Assembly: GCA_035647855.1 (NCBI GenBank)
Contig: DASRMP010000003.1
Coordinates: forward strand, 1 to 64,000
Direction: 5' to 3'
Length of the DNA stretch: 64,000 bases
Source: JAAZBW01 sp035647855
GTDB lineage: Bacteria > Actinomycetota > Actinomycetes > Actinomycetales > Actinomycetaceae
In this document: one piece after another, positions 7,877 through 16,500 of the stretch
How positions within the stretch are numbered: position 1 is the stretch's first letter
Layout of the letters: each line of letters begins with the position of its first letter
Made by a program: the position numbers and the translations under genes
The notes under the pieces: generated by a model
What the model was told of the DNA's origin: nothing
Seen by the model: only the letters and a program-made list of their open reading frames with translations
Databases searched by the model: none

Positions 7877-8022
7877 GGGATGATGACGCATCTCGGCAAC
7901 CCGTGAGATCCAGCAATCGCTCAGGTGACTCGCAGATAGTCCGCGCGAACCTCCCAGCCATGAGGAGTCCACTTGACAATTGCGTGCAGCGCGTCGCGAT
8001 GCCGCCTGAAAGGATCAGAGAG

Positions 8023-9336
8023 ATGACTTCTTCGCAGAACGGTGATTCCCGGTACCCGGCCGATCAGGGCGGCGATGCAGGGCAGCAGCAGCCCTCGCAG
8101 CAGCAGCAGCCCTCGCAGCAATACCCGACCCAGCAGTACGCCTCCTGGGTGCCCGCGGCAGGCGAACCACTCACGCAGACCAAGCAGCCCTCGCAGCAGC
8201 AGCAGCCCTCGCAGCCCACGCCTCAACCTGCCAGGCAGCGGCGCGTCTGGCCCGCCGTCCTCGCCGCCTCCTTGCTGTCCGCAGCCCTGGCGAGCGGCGG
8301 AACCATCGGAGCCCTCGCCGCGCTCGGGACGTTCGACGCCGCCGAGACCGAGAGCGCGACCTCCGAGGCCGAGAGTTTGGGGGTGAGCGGGACTCGTGCC
8401 CCGGCTGCGACTGCGGCAGCCGGAAGTATCGAGCAAGTCGCCGCCGACGTGCGCGACTCCGTCGTCGCCATCCAGGTCGCCACCGGACCCGGTTCCGGAG
8501 GAGAGGGCTCCGGCGTCATCATCGACGACGAGGGCCGCATCCTCACCAATGACCACGTCGTTGCCGACGCCCGCGCCGTTCAGGTCACGCTCGCGGACGG
8601 CCGGATCCTCTCTGCCCGCATCGTGGGCACCGATCCGACATCCGACCTTGCCGTCATCGAGCTCGATGAACCGCCGGCGGGCCTCAGCCCGGCCACGCTC
8701 GGGGACTCCGCCGGACTGACAGTCGGCCAGGAGGTGGTGGCCGTCGGCAACCCTCTCGGGCTCTCGTCCACCGTCACCAGCGGAATCATCTCCGCCCTGA
8801 ACCGCCCGGTCACAACGACTTCCAGCGGCGGCGATGAGAGAGTCGTCACCAACGCCATCCAGGTGGACGCCGCGATCAACCCCGGAAACTCGGGTGGGCC
8901 GCTGTTCGATCTCGCCGGGAATGTCATAGGCATCAACTCGTCCATCGCGGCCCTGGCGCAGGGGGAGTCCGGTTCGATCGGCCTCGGGTTCGCCATCCCC
9001 ATCGATCTGGCCGAGCGCGTGGCCGGTGAGATCATCGAGACCGGATCGGCAGACCACGCGTTCCTGGGCGTCGGCCTCGTGGACGGCGCAGGTCAGGTCG
9101 ACGGCGTCGTGCGCGCCGGCAGCGAAATCGTCCAAGTCGTGCCTGGCAGCGCCGCCGACGACGCCGGAATCCTGCCCGGCGACGTCGTCGTCTCGATGGA
9201 CGGCGAACCCGTGACCGGTGCGGACTCGCTCACGGGATTCGTCCGCGCAGTCGCACCGGGGACCACGGTGACACTCGGCATCGCACGCGACGGCACGTTC
9301 TCCGAGATGGAGGTGAACCTCAGCCAGGCGGAGTGA
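8023..9336 (+). CDS. Membrane-anchored HtrA/DegP-type serine protease with PDZ domain
   Basis: The protein is 437 residues long. Residues 1-70 are a Gln/Pro/Ser-rich cytoplasmic tail with repeated QQQPSQ blocks. One membrane segment follows (about 73-97, VWPAVLAASLLSAALASGG), then a trypsin-like domain with catalytic His in ILTNDHVV, Asp in TSDLAVIEL and Ser in NPGNSGGPLF, and a C-terminal PDZ domain (VVPGSAADDAGILPGDVVVS, NGxx-type MDGEPVTG). Such proteases act outside the membrane on misfolded or regulatory proteins. The ATG at 8023 was chosen because AAAGGA precedes it at a suitable distance and the frame upstream is repeat DNA. It stands alone between a repeat island and the iorA operon. 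Confidence 0.93.
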   Translation: MTSSQNGDSRYPADQGGDAGQQQPSQQQQPSQQYPTQQYASWVPAAGEPLTQTKQPSQQQQPSQPTPQPARQRRVWPAVLAASLLSAALASGGTIGALAALGTFDAAETESATSEAESLGVSGTRAPAATAAAGSIEQVAADVRDSVVAIQVATGPGSGGEGSGVIIDDEGRILTNDHVVADARAVQVTLADGRILSARIVGTDPTSDLAVIELDEPPAGLSPATLGDSAGLTVGQEVVAVGNPLGLSSTVTSGIISALNRPVTTTSSGGDERVVTNAIQVDAAINPGNSGGPLFDLAGNVIGINSSIAALAQGESGSIGLGFAIPIDLAERVAGEIIETGSADHAFLGVGLVDGAGQVDGVVRAGSEIVQVVPGSAADDAGILPGDVVVSMDGEPVTGADSLTGFVRAVAPGTTVTLGIARDGTFSEMEVNLSQAE

Positions 9337-9343
9337 CGCGCGA

Positions 9344-9393
9344 TCCCAGACACCCGGTCCCAGACACCCGGTCCCAGACACTCGGTCCCAACG
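9344..9393 (+). repeat. 14-bp tandem repeat TCCCAGACACCCGG, three units
   Basis: Units at 9344, 9358 and 9372 (the last has one change) plus a partial TCCCAACGG lie eight bases after the protease stop. No hairpin and no T-run are seen, so a terminator role is not supported. Confidence 0.8.
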
Positions 9394-9476
9394 GATAGGA
9401 CGTCCCGGCCCCAGCGCCGCCGGCCCTTGTACAGTTGCGAGGATTCGCGAGGAGGAAATCGCGAGGAGGGATTCAC

Positions 9477-11126
9477 GTGGCGAGAAGACTGCTGTCCGGG
9501 AACGAGGCCATCGCGCTTGGTGCCTGGGAGTCCGGTGCGGTGCTCGGCTCGGGCTATCCGGGCACGCCGTCGACGGAGATCATCGAAGCGTTGCACGAGT
9601 ACCCCGGCGTCTACACGGAGTGGTCCGTCAACGAGAAGGTGGCGTACGAGGTTGCCTTCGGGGCCGCCGTCGCCGGCGGACGGGCGATTGTGACGATGAA
9701 GCACGTCGGCGTGAACGTTGCCGCTGACCCGCTCTTCACCTCGGTCTACACCGGAGTCGAGGCCGGCCTGGTGTGCATCACCGCGGACGATCCGTCCATG
9801 CACAGCTCTCAGAACGAGCAGGACAACCGCAACTACGCGGTCGCGGCGAAGATGCCGATGTTCGAGCCGTCGGACCCTGCGGAGGCGCGCGAGTTCACCC
9901 GTGCGGCCTTCGAGCTGTCCGAGACCTTCGACACACCCGTGTTCCTCCGTACGACCACCAGGTTGTCGCACGCAAAGGGCGTGGTCGACGTCGACGACGA
10001 CCCCTGGGAACCTCCCCGCCACGAAGTCGGCGTCCGTCACGATCCGGCGAAGTACGTCATGATCCCCGCCAACGCGCGCGGGCGGCGCCGCGAGCTCGCC
10101 GACCGCTGGGAGCGACTCTCCGCAGCGGTGGAGACCCACCCCGCCAACCGCGTCGAGCACCGCGACGGCACGGTCGGAGTCATCACGTCAGGCGTGCCAT
10201 ACCTGCACGTCCGGGAGGTCCTGCCCGACGCCGCGATCCTGAAACTCGGCATCGTCCACCCGCTGCCGCGGGGGCTCATCGAGGATTTCGCCGCACGGTA
10301 CGAGACCATCATCGTGGTCGAGGAACTCGACCCCGTCATCGAGACGCAGATTCGCGCGTGGGGCATCGACTGCAAGGGCAAGGACGTGTTTCCCGCGATC
10401 GGTGAGTTCAGCGCGGAGTCGCTGCGCGCGGCGCTCGGATTTCCGAGCCAGGCCGGCGAGTCCCCGGCGCTCACCGTCCCCGGCCGCCCGCCCGGACTGT
10501 GCGTCGGATGCCCGCACTCCCCGGTGTTCAACGCCCTGCGGGACCGGAACATGATCGTCGCCGGAGACATCGGCTGTTACTCGCTCGGCGTGCTGCCGCC
10601 CTACAACGCCATGGACACAGTTCTCGACATGGGTGCGAGCATCACTGTCGCGCAGGGCATGGACGTCGTGCTCTCTGGGCATGAGGACCGGCGGCGAGTG
10701 GCGTCCGTGATCGGCGACTCCACTTTCGCGCACTCGGGGCTCACCGGCCTCCTCAATGCGGTCTGGAACAAGCGCGACGGCCTGTACATCGTGCTGGACA
10801 ATGCCACCACCGCCATGACCGGGACCCAGCCCAACCCTCTCAGCGGGCAGCGCATAGGGCGCGAGCCCGCGCCGGCGCTGGACTACGTGCACCTCGCCAA
10901 GGCCTTCAACATCCCGGACGAGAATGTCCGGATCGTCGATGGCGCTCGCCGCGGTGAGGCGGAGAAGGCGATCGACCAACTGGTGGATCTGCCCGGAGTC
11001 CGGCTGCTCGTGGTCATCGCGATGTGCGTCATCGAGGCGAAGGACCTTCGCAAGGTCGGCGGCTACGACGAGAAGAAGGAGCGGCGCGCGCTGCTCCCCC
11101 TGACTGTGCGGGAGGAGGCACGATGA
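9477..11126 (+). CDS. iorA: Indolepyruvate:acceptor oxidoreductase alpha subunit, short form (IorA)
   Basis: IorA with IorB oxidatively decarboxylates aryl-pyruvates to arylacetyl-CoA, or the reverse. This product is 549 residues. The pyrimidine domain starts at SGNEAIALGAWESG with GYPGTPSTEI. The thiamine-diphosphate domain carries CVGCPHSPVFNALRD, AGDIGCYSLG and VIGDSTFAHSGLTGLLNAV, then LDNATTAMTGTQPNP. The GTG at 9477 has GGAGGG seven bases upstream. The archaeal family ends with a ferredoxin-like domain with CxxCxxCxxxC clusters; this one stops after IAMCVIEAKDLRKVGGYDEK and contains no such motif, so the usual electron exit is absent. Its TGA overlaps the iorB ATG by four bases. Confidence 0.85.
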   Translation: MARRLLSGNEAIALGAWESGAVLGSGYPGTPSTEIIEALHEYPGVYTEWSVNEKVAYEVAFGAAVAGGRAIVTMKHVGVNVAADPLFTSVYTGVEAGLVCITADDPSMHSSQNEQDNRNYAVAAKMPMFEPSDPAEAREFTRAAFELSETFDTPVFLRTTTRLSHAKGVVDVDDDPWEPPRHEVGVRHDPAKYVMIPANARGRRRELADRWERLSAAVETHPANRVEHRDGTVGVITSGVPYLHVREVLPDAAILKLGIVHPLPRGLIEDFAARYETIIVVEELDPVIETQIRAWGIDCKGKDVFPAIGEFSAESLRAALGFPSQAGESPALTVPGRPPGLCVGCPHSPVFNALRDRNMIVAGDIGCYSLGVLPPYNAMDTVLDMGASITVAQGMDVVLSGHEDRRRVASVIGDSTFAHSGLTGLLNAVWNKRDGLYIVLDNATTAMTGTQPNPLSGQRIGREPAPALDYVHLAKAFNIPDENVRIVDGARRGEAEKAIDQLVDLPGVRLLVVIAMCVIEAKDLRKVGGYDEKKERRALLPLTVREEAR

Positions 11127-11719
11127 CCGCGCCTGTGAACGTGCTGATGGTTGGTGTGGGAGGGCAGGGCGTGGTGCTCGCGAGCGACATCCTCGCCGAG
11201 GCCGCGTTGGCCGCCGGGTTCGACGTGAAGAAGAGCGAGATCCACGGCATGTCCCAGCGCGGCGGCTCGGTGTTCAGCCACGTCCGCTTCGGGGCGCAGG
11301 TGCACTCGCCCATGATTCCCCAGGGTGAGGCCGATGTGCTGTACGGCCTCGAACGGATGGAACTGCTGCGCTGGGCGACTTGGGCGCGGCCCGGCGCCGT
11401 GGCCTGTTACCTCGCCCAGGACACCGTGCCGACCGGTGCGGCCAAGTATCCGAAGGACGTGGACGAGGAGATAGCCCGCCTGTTCTCCACCGTGGTGAGG
11501 ATCGACCCCAAGGAGATCCGGTCACGGATCTCCCCGAAGGTGAAGAACACCGTGCTTCTCGGCGCCGTCTCGGCGTTCACTCCTGACGTGCCGGGCGAGC
11601 AGTACCTCGGAGTCATCCCCGGCCTCTGCCCCGATGGCACCGCCGAGGTGAACCAGACCGGATTCCGCATCGGCCGCGAACTGGCGCTGGAACAACTGGG
11701 GGTCCAAAATGTGGAATGA
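11123..11719 (+). CDS. iorB: Indolepyruvate oxidoreductase beta subunit (IorB)
   Basis: This 198-residue protein is the 2-oxoacid:acceptor oxidoreductase gamma-domain partner of IorA. It begins with the glycine-rich VGVGGQGVVLASDILAEAA and has KKSEIHGMSQRGGSVFSHVR, the signature of the family, followed by DVLYGLERMELLRW. The ATG at 11123 overlaps the iorA stop and gives the family length. The stop overlaps the start of the ligase gene by 11 bases. No iron-sulfur motif is visible, so neither subunit supplies one. Confidence 0.9.
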   Translation: MTAPVNVLMVGVGGQGVVLASDILAEAALAAGFDVKKSEIHGMSQRGGSVFSHVRFGAQVHSPMIPQGEADVLYGLERMELLRWATWARPGAVACYLAQDTVPTGAAKYPKDVDEEIARLFSTVVRIDPKEIRSRISPKVKNTVLLGAVSAFTPDVPGEQYLGVIPGLCPDGTAEVNQTGFRIGRELALEQLGVQNVE

Positions 11720-13016
11720 CGCCGCCCAACGCATGCCGCGCGGAGAACTGGAAGCGCGTCAGCTGACCCGGCTGCAGCACCTCGTCTCGCTGCTCTACGC
11801 CCGGGTGCCGTTCTACCGCGACCGCATGAACATGCTCCGCGTCACCCCGGAGGACATCCACACACTCGAGGACATCGCGCTGCTCCCGTTCACCTCGAAG
11901 GACGATATGCGCGCCGGTTACCCCTTCGGCCTGTTCGCGGTCGACCCCGCCGAGATCGTCGAGGTGCACATGTCATCGGGCACCACGGGCATGCCCGTGG
12001 TGGACGGGTACACGCGGGGCGACCTCGCCGTGTGGGGAGACGTCATGGCGCGCACGCTCGACATGGGAGGCGTGGGCCGCGATGACATCGTCCAGGTCGC
12101 CTTCGGCTACGGGCTGTTCACCGGCGGGTTCGGCGTCCACCAGGGTGCCCAGTCCCTCGGCGCGATGGTGCTCCCGGTCTCATCCGGGAACACTGCGCGG
12201 CAGCTGCAGACCATGCAGGACTTCGGGACGACGGCGCTCGCGTGCACGCCGTCGTACGCGGTGTATATGGCGGAGCACGCGAGAGACGCCGGAATCGACA
12301 TCCGGTCACTGCCGCTCCGCGTGGGATTCTTCGGCTCGGAGCCGTGGACCGAGCCCATGCGTGCGGACCTGCAGGAGAAGTGGGACATCAGGGCCTACGA
12401 CATCTACGGCCTGACGGAGCTTATCGGTCCCGGTGTCGGCGCCGAATGCCCGCAGCAGGACGGGCTCCACATCGCCGAGGACGTGTTCTACCCGGAGGTG
12501 CTCGACCCGGACACCGGGGCGCCGCTTCCGGCGGGGGAGACCGGAGAGCTCGTGCTGACGGCGATCGGGCGCGAGGGCTCCCCGCTCCTGCGCTACCGAA
12601 CCCGCGACATCACCTACCTGATGGACGAGCCCTGCGCCTGCGGCCGGACGTCCCGCCGCATCCACCGGCTCATGGGCCGCAACGACGACATGCTCATCAT
12701 CCGCGGCGTGAACATCTTCCCCCAGCAGGTCGAGAAGGTACTGCACCAGATCCAGGGCATGGATACGCACTACCAACTCGTGGTGGAACGCGAGGGCGCC
12801 CTGGACACGCTCCGAGTCGAGGTGGAGATGAGCGATTCCATGTTCTCCGACGAGGTGCGCGTGATCATGGCCCACGAACGGCGCATCGAGACGGACCTCA
12901 AGGCCGCGCTCGGAGTCCAGGCGAAGTGCGTCCTCGTCAACCCACGGACCCTCGCGCGGTTCGAGGGCAAAGCGAATCGCGTGATCGATCGGAGGGAGAC
13001 GACCAATGCTCGATGA
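11709..13016 (+). CDS. paaK: Phenylacetate (arylacetate)-CoA ligase, AMP-forming
   Basis: The 435-residue adenylate-forming enzyme activates phenylacetate or a related arylacetate to its CoA thioester. The ATP-binding loop is MSSGTTGMPVVDGYT, the A5-like motif is YDIYGLTELIGPG, and a Cys pair lies in DEPCACGRTSRRI before GRNDDMLIIRGVNIFPQQVE, all as in PaaK. The length of 430-440 is standard. It overlaps iorB by 11 bases and its stop overlaps the ACT gene by 11 bases. No other phenylacetate catabolic gene (paaA-E, paaG, paaZ) is near, so the substrate is more likely the IorAB product or substrate than a growth carbon source. The gene symbol denotes the family, not proven degradation. Confidence 0.88.
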   Translation: MWNDAAQRMPRGELEARQLTRLQHLVSLLYARVPFYRDRMNMLRVTPEDIHTLEDIALLPFTSKDDMRAGYPFGLFAVDPAEIVEVHMSSGTTGMPVVDGYTRGDLAVWGDVMARTLDMGGVGRDDIVQVAFGYGLFTGGFGVHQGAQSLGAMVLPVSSGNTARQLQTMQDFGTTALACTPSYAVYMAEHARDAGIDIRSLPLRVGFFGSEPWTEPMRADLQEKWDIRAYDIYGLTELIGPGVGAECPQQDGLHIAEDVFYPEVLDPDTGAPLPAGETGELVLTAIGREGSPLLRYRTRDITYLMDEPCACGRTSRRIHRLMGRNDDMLIIRGVNIFPQQVEKVLHQIQGMDTHYQLVVEREGALDTLRVEVEMSDSMFSDEVRVIMAHERRIETDLKAALGVQAKCVLVNPRTLARFEGKANRVIDRRETTNAR

Positions 13017-13425
13017 AGGACCCACACGGGTGGTCGACCAGATCTCGGTGTTCCTCGAGAACAGGCCGGGACGTCTGGCGTTTCTCGCCTCAACGCTCGC
13101 GGACCGGGGCGTTAACCTGCGCGCGATGACGATCGCCGAGACCGAGAGGTTCGGCATCGCCCGCATGATCGTCGACGACCTCGACGGCGCACTCGCGGCG
13201 CTGCACGAGGCGGGACTGACCGCGTCCACCTCGCAGGTGGTGGCCGTCGAGGTGCCGGACCGCCCCGGCGGTCTCGCGCACCTGCTCCGGCTCTTCGACG
13301 GAATCGTGAGCGTCGAGTACATGTACGCCGCGTTCCCGGGGAGGGCGGGGCGTCGCGTCCTCGTCATGAAGCTGACTCCGCAGGATGTCGGGGTGGCGAT
13401 GATCCGCCAGGCGCACGCGCGGTAG
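13006..13425 (+). CDS. Tandem ACT-domain regulatory protein
   Basis: The protein is 139 residues long, made of two ACT-type units: VDQISVFLENRPGRLAFLAS at the N terminus, then VVAVEVPDRPGGLAHLLRLF in the second half. ACT domains bind amino acids. A protein of this form is commonly found beside iorAB and paaK-like genes, and here it is translationally coupled to the ligase. It may sense aromatic amino acids and adjust the operon enzymes; that is inference. The initiating ATG is at 13006, inside the last codons of paaK. Confidence 0.85.
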   Translation: MLDEGPTRVVDQISVFLENRPGRLAFLASTLADRGVNLRAMTIAETERFGIARMIVDDLDGALAALHEAGLTASTSQVVAVEVPDRPGGLAHLLRLFDGIVSVEYMYAAFPGRAGRRVLVMKLTPQDVGVAMIRQAHAR

Positions 13426-13428
13426 CCC

Positions 13429-14142
13429 GTGGCATCCTCCCTCGGACCGCGCGCGGATCTCGAAAAGGACCCCAACGAGGTCGCCGGCATGTTCGACTCC
13501 ATCGCGCCGCGCTACGACCTCACCAATGATCTGATGACCGGATTCATGGTGCGTTCCTGGCGGTCCGCCGCGCGTGACGCGGTCGGCACCCGCCCCGGCA
13601 TGCGTGTGCTCGACGTGGCGGCGGGTACGGGGACGTCGTCTCGCCAGTGGGCGGACGCAGGAGTCGACGTGGTGCCGCTCGACTTCTCCCAGGGCATGGT
13701 CCGCCAGGGAAAGCTGCAGAACCCGGACCTGCCGTTCGTCGTCGGCGACGCGACGGCGCTGCCCTTCGCGGACGCGACCTTCGACGCGGTCACCATCTCG
13801 TTCGGACTGCGGAACGTTGGCGATACGCCGGGGGCGCTGGCGGAGTTCCTCCGCATCACCAAACCGGGCGGACACGCGGTCATCTGCGAGTTCTCGCGGC
13901 CTGCCTGGAGGCCCTTCCGCGCGGTGTACCACGCCTACCTCGGGACCGTCCTTCCGGCCGTTGCCCGCGTGGCCGCCTCGCAGACCCCGGCGTACGGATA
14001 CCTCACGGAGTCGATCCGCGACTGGCCTGATCAGCGGGAACTCGGGCGAATGATCGCTGCGGCCGGCTGGGAGCGCGTGGGTTACCACAATCTCACCGGC
14101 GGAATCGTGGCGCTCCACCGCGCCTTCAAACCGGAAAGGTGA
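13429..14142 (+). CDS. menG: Demethylmenaquinone methyltransferase (MenG/UbiE)
   Basis: The 237-residue methyltransferase performs the last ring methylation of menaquinone with S-adenosylmethionine. The signature NEVAGMFDSIAPRYDLTNDL is near the N terminus, the SAM-binding loop is MRVLDVAAGTGTSS, and ISFGLRNVGD and GGHAVICEFSRP are the family motifs. The C terminus has YLTESIRDWPDQRELGRMI. The start is GTG at 13429, three bases after the ACT gene, so it may be read from the ior operon. A further quinone-modifying gene follows after 107 bases. Confidence 0.95.
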   Translation: MASSLGPRADLEKDPNEVAGMFDSIAPRYDLTNDLMTGFMVRSWRSAARDAVGTRPGMRVLDVAAGTGTSSRQWADAGVDVVPLDFSQGMVRQGKLQNPDLPFVVGDATALPFADATFDAVTISFGLRNVGDTPGALAEFLRITKPGGHAVICEFSRPAWRPFRAVYHAYLGTVLPAVARVAASQTPAYGYLTESIRDWPDQRELGRMIAAAGWERVGYHNLTGGIVALHRAFKPER

Positions 14143-14249
14143 CCGCAGCGGCTGCGCCTGCGGCAGATCGGAGGGAATCCTGGCATTCGTCCGGAGATCT
14201 GTCGTCTAGGGTTGGCGTAGCCCTTGCGCTCGAGTGACCAGGAGGCTAC

Positions 14250-15539
14250 GTGACAACTGCGCATCAGGACGCCGATGTCCTGGTTGTGGGAGCGGGCCCT
14301 GCGGGCTCCGCTGCAGGGCACTATCTGGCGCGACTCGGCCACAAGGTGATCGTGCTGGAGAAGTCCACGTTTCCCCGGGACAAGGTCTGCGGAGACGGGC
14401 TGACTCCCGGCGCGGTGCGAGAACTGATCCGCATGGGCGTGCCCATGGATCCGGCCGATGGCTGGATGCGCAACAAGGGTCTGCGCGTGATCGGAGGAGG
14501 CCACGAGATCCATTTGCCGTGGCCGGAGACGCACTCGTACCCGAACTACGGGATGGCAAAGGCCCGGACATCATTCGACGAGACGTTGGCGAGGCACGCC
14601 CAGCAGACGGGTGCAGAGCTCCGCGAGGGGACAACGGCCACGGCGCCGATTCTCAACGAACGCTCGGGCCGGATACTCGGGGTCCGGGCGCGCGGTACGA
14701 ACGATGACGGGACTCGCGGCGAGGAGTACGAACTGCGTGCTCCGATCGTGATCGAGGCCGGGGGAGTCGCCGCCCGAATCGCCACCGCGATGGGCGTCGA
14801 GAAGGACGAGAAGCGCCCCATGGGCGTCGCCGTGCGCACCTATTTCAGGAGTCCACGACACGACGACGAGTGGATGGAGTCCCAGCTGGAGCTCTGGGAC
14901 GGCCCGCGCGAGCGCTCCAACCTCCTGCCCGGCTACGGCTGGATCTTTGCGCTCGGGGACGGCTCCGTGAACGTCGGCCTGGGATCGGTCTCGTCGACGG
15001 CGCGGCCCACCAAGCTCGACTACAAGGACATCTTCAGGACCTGGATGAGGAACGCGCCGGAGTCCTGGGAGTTCGCCCCCGAGAACCAGCTGGCTCCGCT
15101 CCGCTCCGCCGCCCTCCCGATGGCGTTCAACCGCCAGCCCCTCTACGGCAAGGGACTGATTCTCGTGGGAGACGCGGGTGGGATGATCTCGCCGTTCAAC
15201 GGCGAGGGCATCGCGTACGCGCTCATGGCGGGGCGAATCGCGGCGGACGTGTCCGCACAGGCGCTCGCCCGCGCGAACGCGTACGGGCACGAGAAGGCGC
15301 TTCGCGCGTATCCCGACGCCATGAAGGCCGAGCTGGGTGGCTACTATTCGCTCGGCCGGGTCTTCGTGAAGCTGATCGAACACCCCTCGGTGATGCGAGT
15401 TTGCACGAAATACGGACTGCCGCGGCCGACTCTCATGAGATTCGTACATAAGCTGCTCAGTGACGGTTACGAGCGCCGTGGTGGCGAGACTCTGGACCGA
15501 TTGATCGTAGCCTTGAGCAAGGTGGCGCCGGCCGCATGA
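14250..15539 (+). CDS. Geranylgeranyl-reductase family flavoprotein, MenJ-like
   Basis: The 429-residue FAD protein resembles mycobacterial MenJ, which saturates one isoprene unit of menaquinone. The FAD-binding segment is DVLVVGAGPAGSAAGHYLAR, then KSTFPRDKVCGDGLTP with the conserved CGDG, and VGDAGGMISPFNGEGIAYAL in the C-terminal half. GTG at 14250 is preceded by AGGAGG. A -10-like TAGGGT (14207-14212) lies 38 bases upstream. Its place between menG and the NADH dehydrogenase genes supports a menaquinone role rather than chlorophyll or archaeal lipid reduction. The nuoA gene follows after 31 bases and may share its transcript. Confidence 0.85.
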   Translation: MTTAHQDADVLVVGAGPAGSAAGHYLARLGHKVIVLEKSTFPRDKVCGDGLTPGAVRELIRMGVPMDPADGWMRNKGLRVIGGGHEIHLPWPETHSYPNYGMAKARTSFDETLARHAQQTGAELREGTTATAPILNERSGRILGVRARGTNDDGTRGEEYELRAPIVIEAGGVAARIATAMGVEKDEKRPMGVAVRTYFRSPRHDDEWMESQLELWDGPRERSNLLPGYGWIFALGDGSVNVGLGSVSSTARPTKLDYKDIFRTWMRNAPESWEFAPENQLAPLRSAALPMAFNRQPLYGKGLILVGDAGGMISPFNGEGIAYALMAGRIAADVSAQALARANAYGHEKALRAYPDAMKAELGGYYSLGRVFVKLIEHPSVMRVCTKYGLPRPTLMRFVHKLLSDGYERRGGETLDRLIVALSKVAPAA

Positions 15540-15570
15540 TGACGATGGAGCTAGTGGACAAGGAGGCCCC

Positions 15571-15933
15571 ATGACGAATCCGTTCGTCCCCATCCTCTGG
15601 ATGGCAGGCATTTCGCTGGTGCTGGCGTTGGGTGGCCTCGGCCTCTCCGCCGTCGTCGGCCCCAAGAGCCGGAACAGGGTCAAGGTCGAGAACTACGAGT
15701 GCGGCATCCAGCCCACTCCGCACGCGGCGCACGGCGGGCGCTTCCCGGTGAGGTTCTATCTCGTCGCGATGACCTTCATCATTTTCGACGTCGAAGTCGT
15801 GTTCATGTACCCCTGGGCGGTGAGCTTCCGGCAGGTCGGCCAGTTCGGCCTCATCGCGATGCTCTCGTTCATCTTCCTCATCTCGGTGCCCTACTTGTAC
15901 GAGTTGCGCCGTGGTGGACTCGAGTGGGAGTGA
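15571..15933 (+). CDS. nuoA: NADH-quinone oxidoreductase subunit A
   Basis: The 120-residue membrane subunit of complex I has three hydrophobic helices (about 5-28, 62-85, 90-110) and the conserved loop VENYECGIQPTPHAAHGGRF followed by FYLVAMTFIIFDVEVVFMYP. It lies next to the quinone-binding entrance. A strong AAGGAGG precedes the ATG. First gene of an uninterrupted nuoA-N order. Confidence 0.96.
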   Translation: MTNPFVPILWMAGISLVLALGGLGLSAVVGPKSRNRVKVENYECGIQPTPHAAHGGRFPVRFYLVAMTFIIFDVEVVFMYPWAVSFRQVGQFGLIAMLSFIFLISVPYLYELRRGGLEWE

Positions 15934-15945
15934 GGCAGGAGAAAC

Positions 15946-16500
15946 ATGGGAATCGAAGACAAAGCCCCGGCCGGCTTCTTGCTGACAAGCGTCGAGAAGG
16001 TGACCGGCTGGGCGCGCGCCACGTCCCAGTGGCCCGTCACGATGGGTCTGGCCTGCTGTGCGATCGAGATGATGGCCGCGGGCACGCCGCGATTCGACAT
16101 GGGCCGCTTCGGGCTTGAGGTGTTCCGGGCCTCGCCGCGGCACGCTGACATCATGATCGTCTCGGGCCGGGTGTCCCACAAGATGGCCCCGGTGATCCGC
16201 AACGTGCATGCCCAGATGGCCGATCCGAAGTGGGTAATCTCCATGGGCGTGTGCGCATCGACGGGCGGAATGTTCAACAACTACGCGATCGTGCAGGGCT
16301 GCGATCACATCCTTCCCGTGGACATCTACCTGCCCGGCTGTCCTCCACGGCCGGAGATGCTGATCAACGCGCTCCTTGAACTGCGCAAGCAGCAGAAACA
16401 GGAGCCTCTCGGTGTCAACCGCGAGCGCATCGCCCGCGCGGCGGAGCAGGCCGCCCTGAGCGCCACACCCACCCACGAGATGAAGGGGTTGCTGGCATGA
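15946..16500 (+). CDS. nuoB: NADH-quinone oxidoreductase subunit B
   Basis: NuoB (184 residues) carries the terminal [4Fe-4S] cluster N2 that passes electrons to menaquinone. The ligands are visible: the adjacent Cys pair in GLACCAIEMMAAG, Cys in VSMGVCASTGGMF-like VCASTGGMFNNY, and Cys in DIYLPGCPPRPEML. It starts 12 bases after nuoA, with AGGAGA in the gap, and overlaps nuoC by four bases. The C-terminal tail after RKQQKQEPL is longer than the conserved core, as in other actinobacteria. Confidence 0.97.
   Translation: MGIEDKAPAGFLLTSVEKVTGWARATSQWPVTMGLACCAIEMMAAGTPRFDMGRFGLEVFRASPRHADIMIVSGRVSHKMAPVIRNVHAQMADPKWVISMGVCASTGGMFNNYAIVQGCDHILPVDIYLPGCPPRPEMLINALLELRKQQKQEPLGVNRERIARAAEQAALSATPTHEMKGLLA

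Noticed and set aside
11709..13016. Phenylacetate degradation pathway
   Set aside because: Only the ligase is present; no epoxidase, ring-opening or beta-oxidation genes are in the window.
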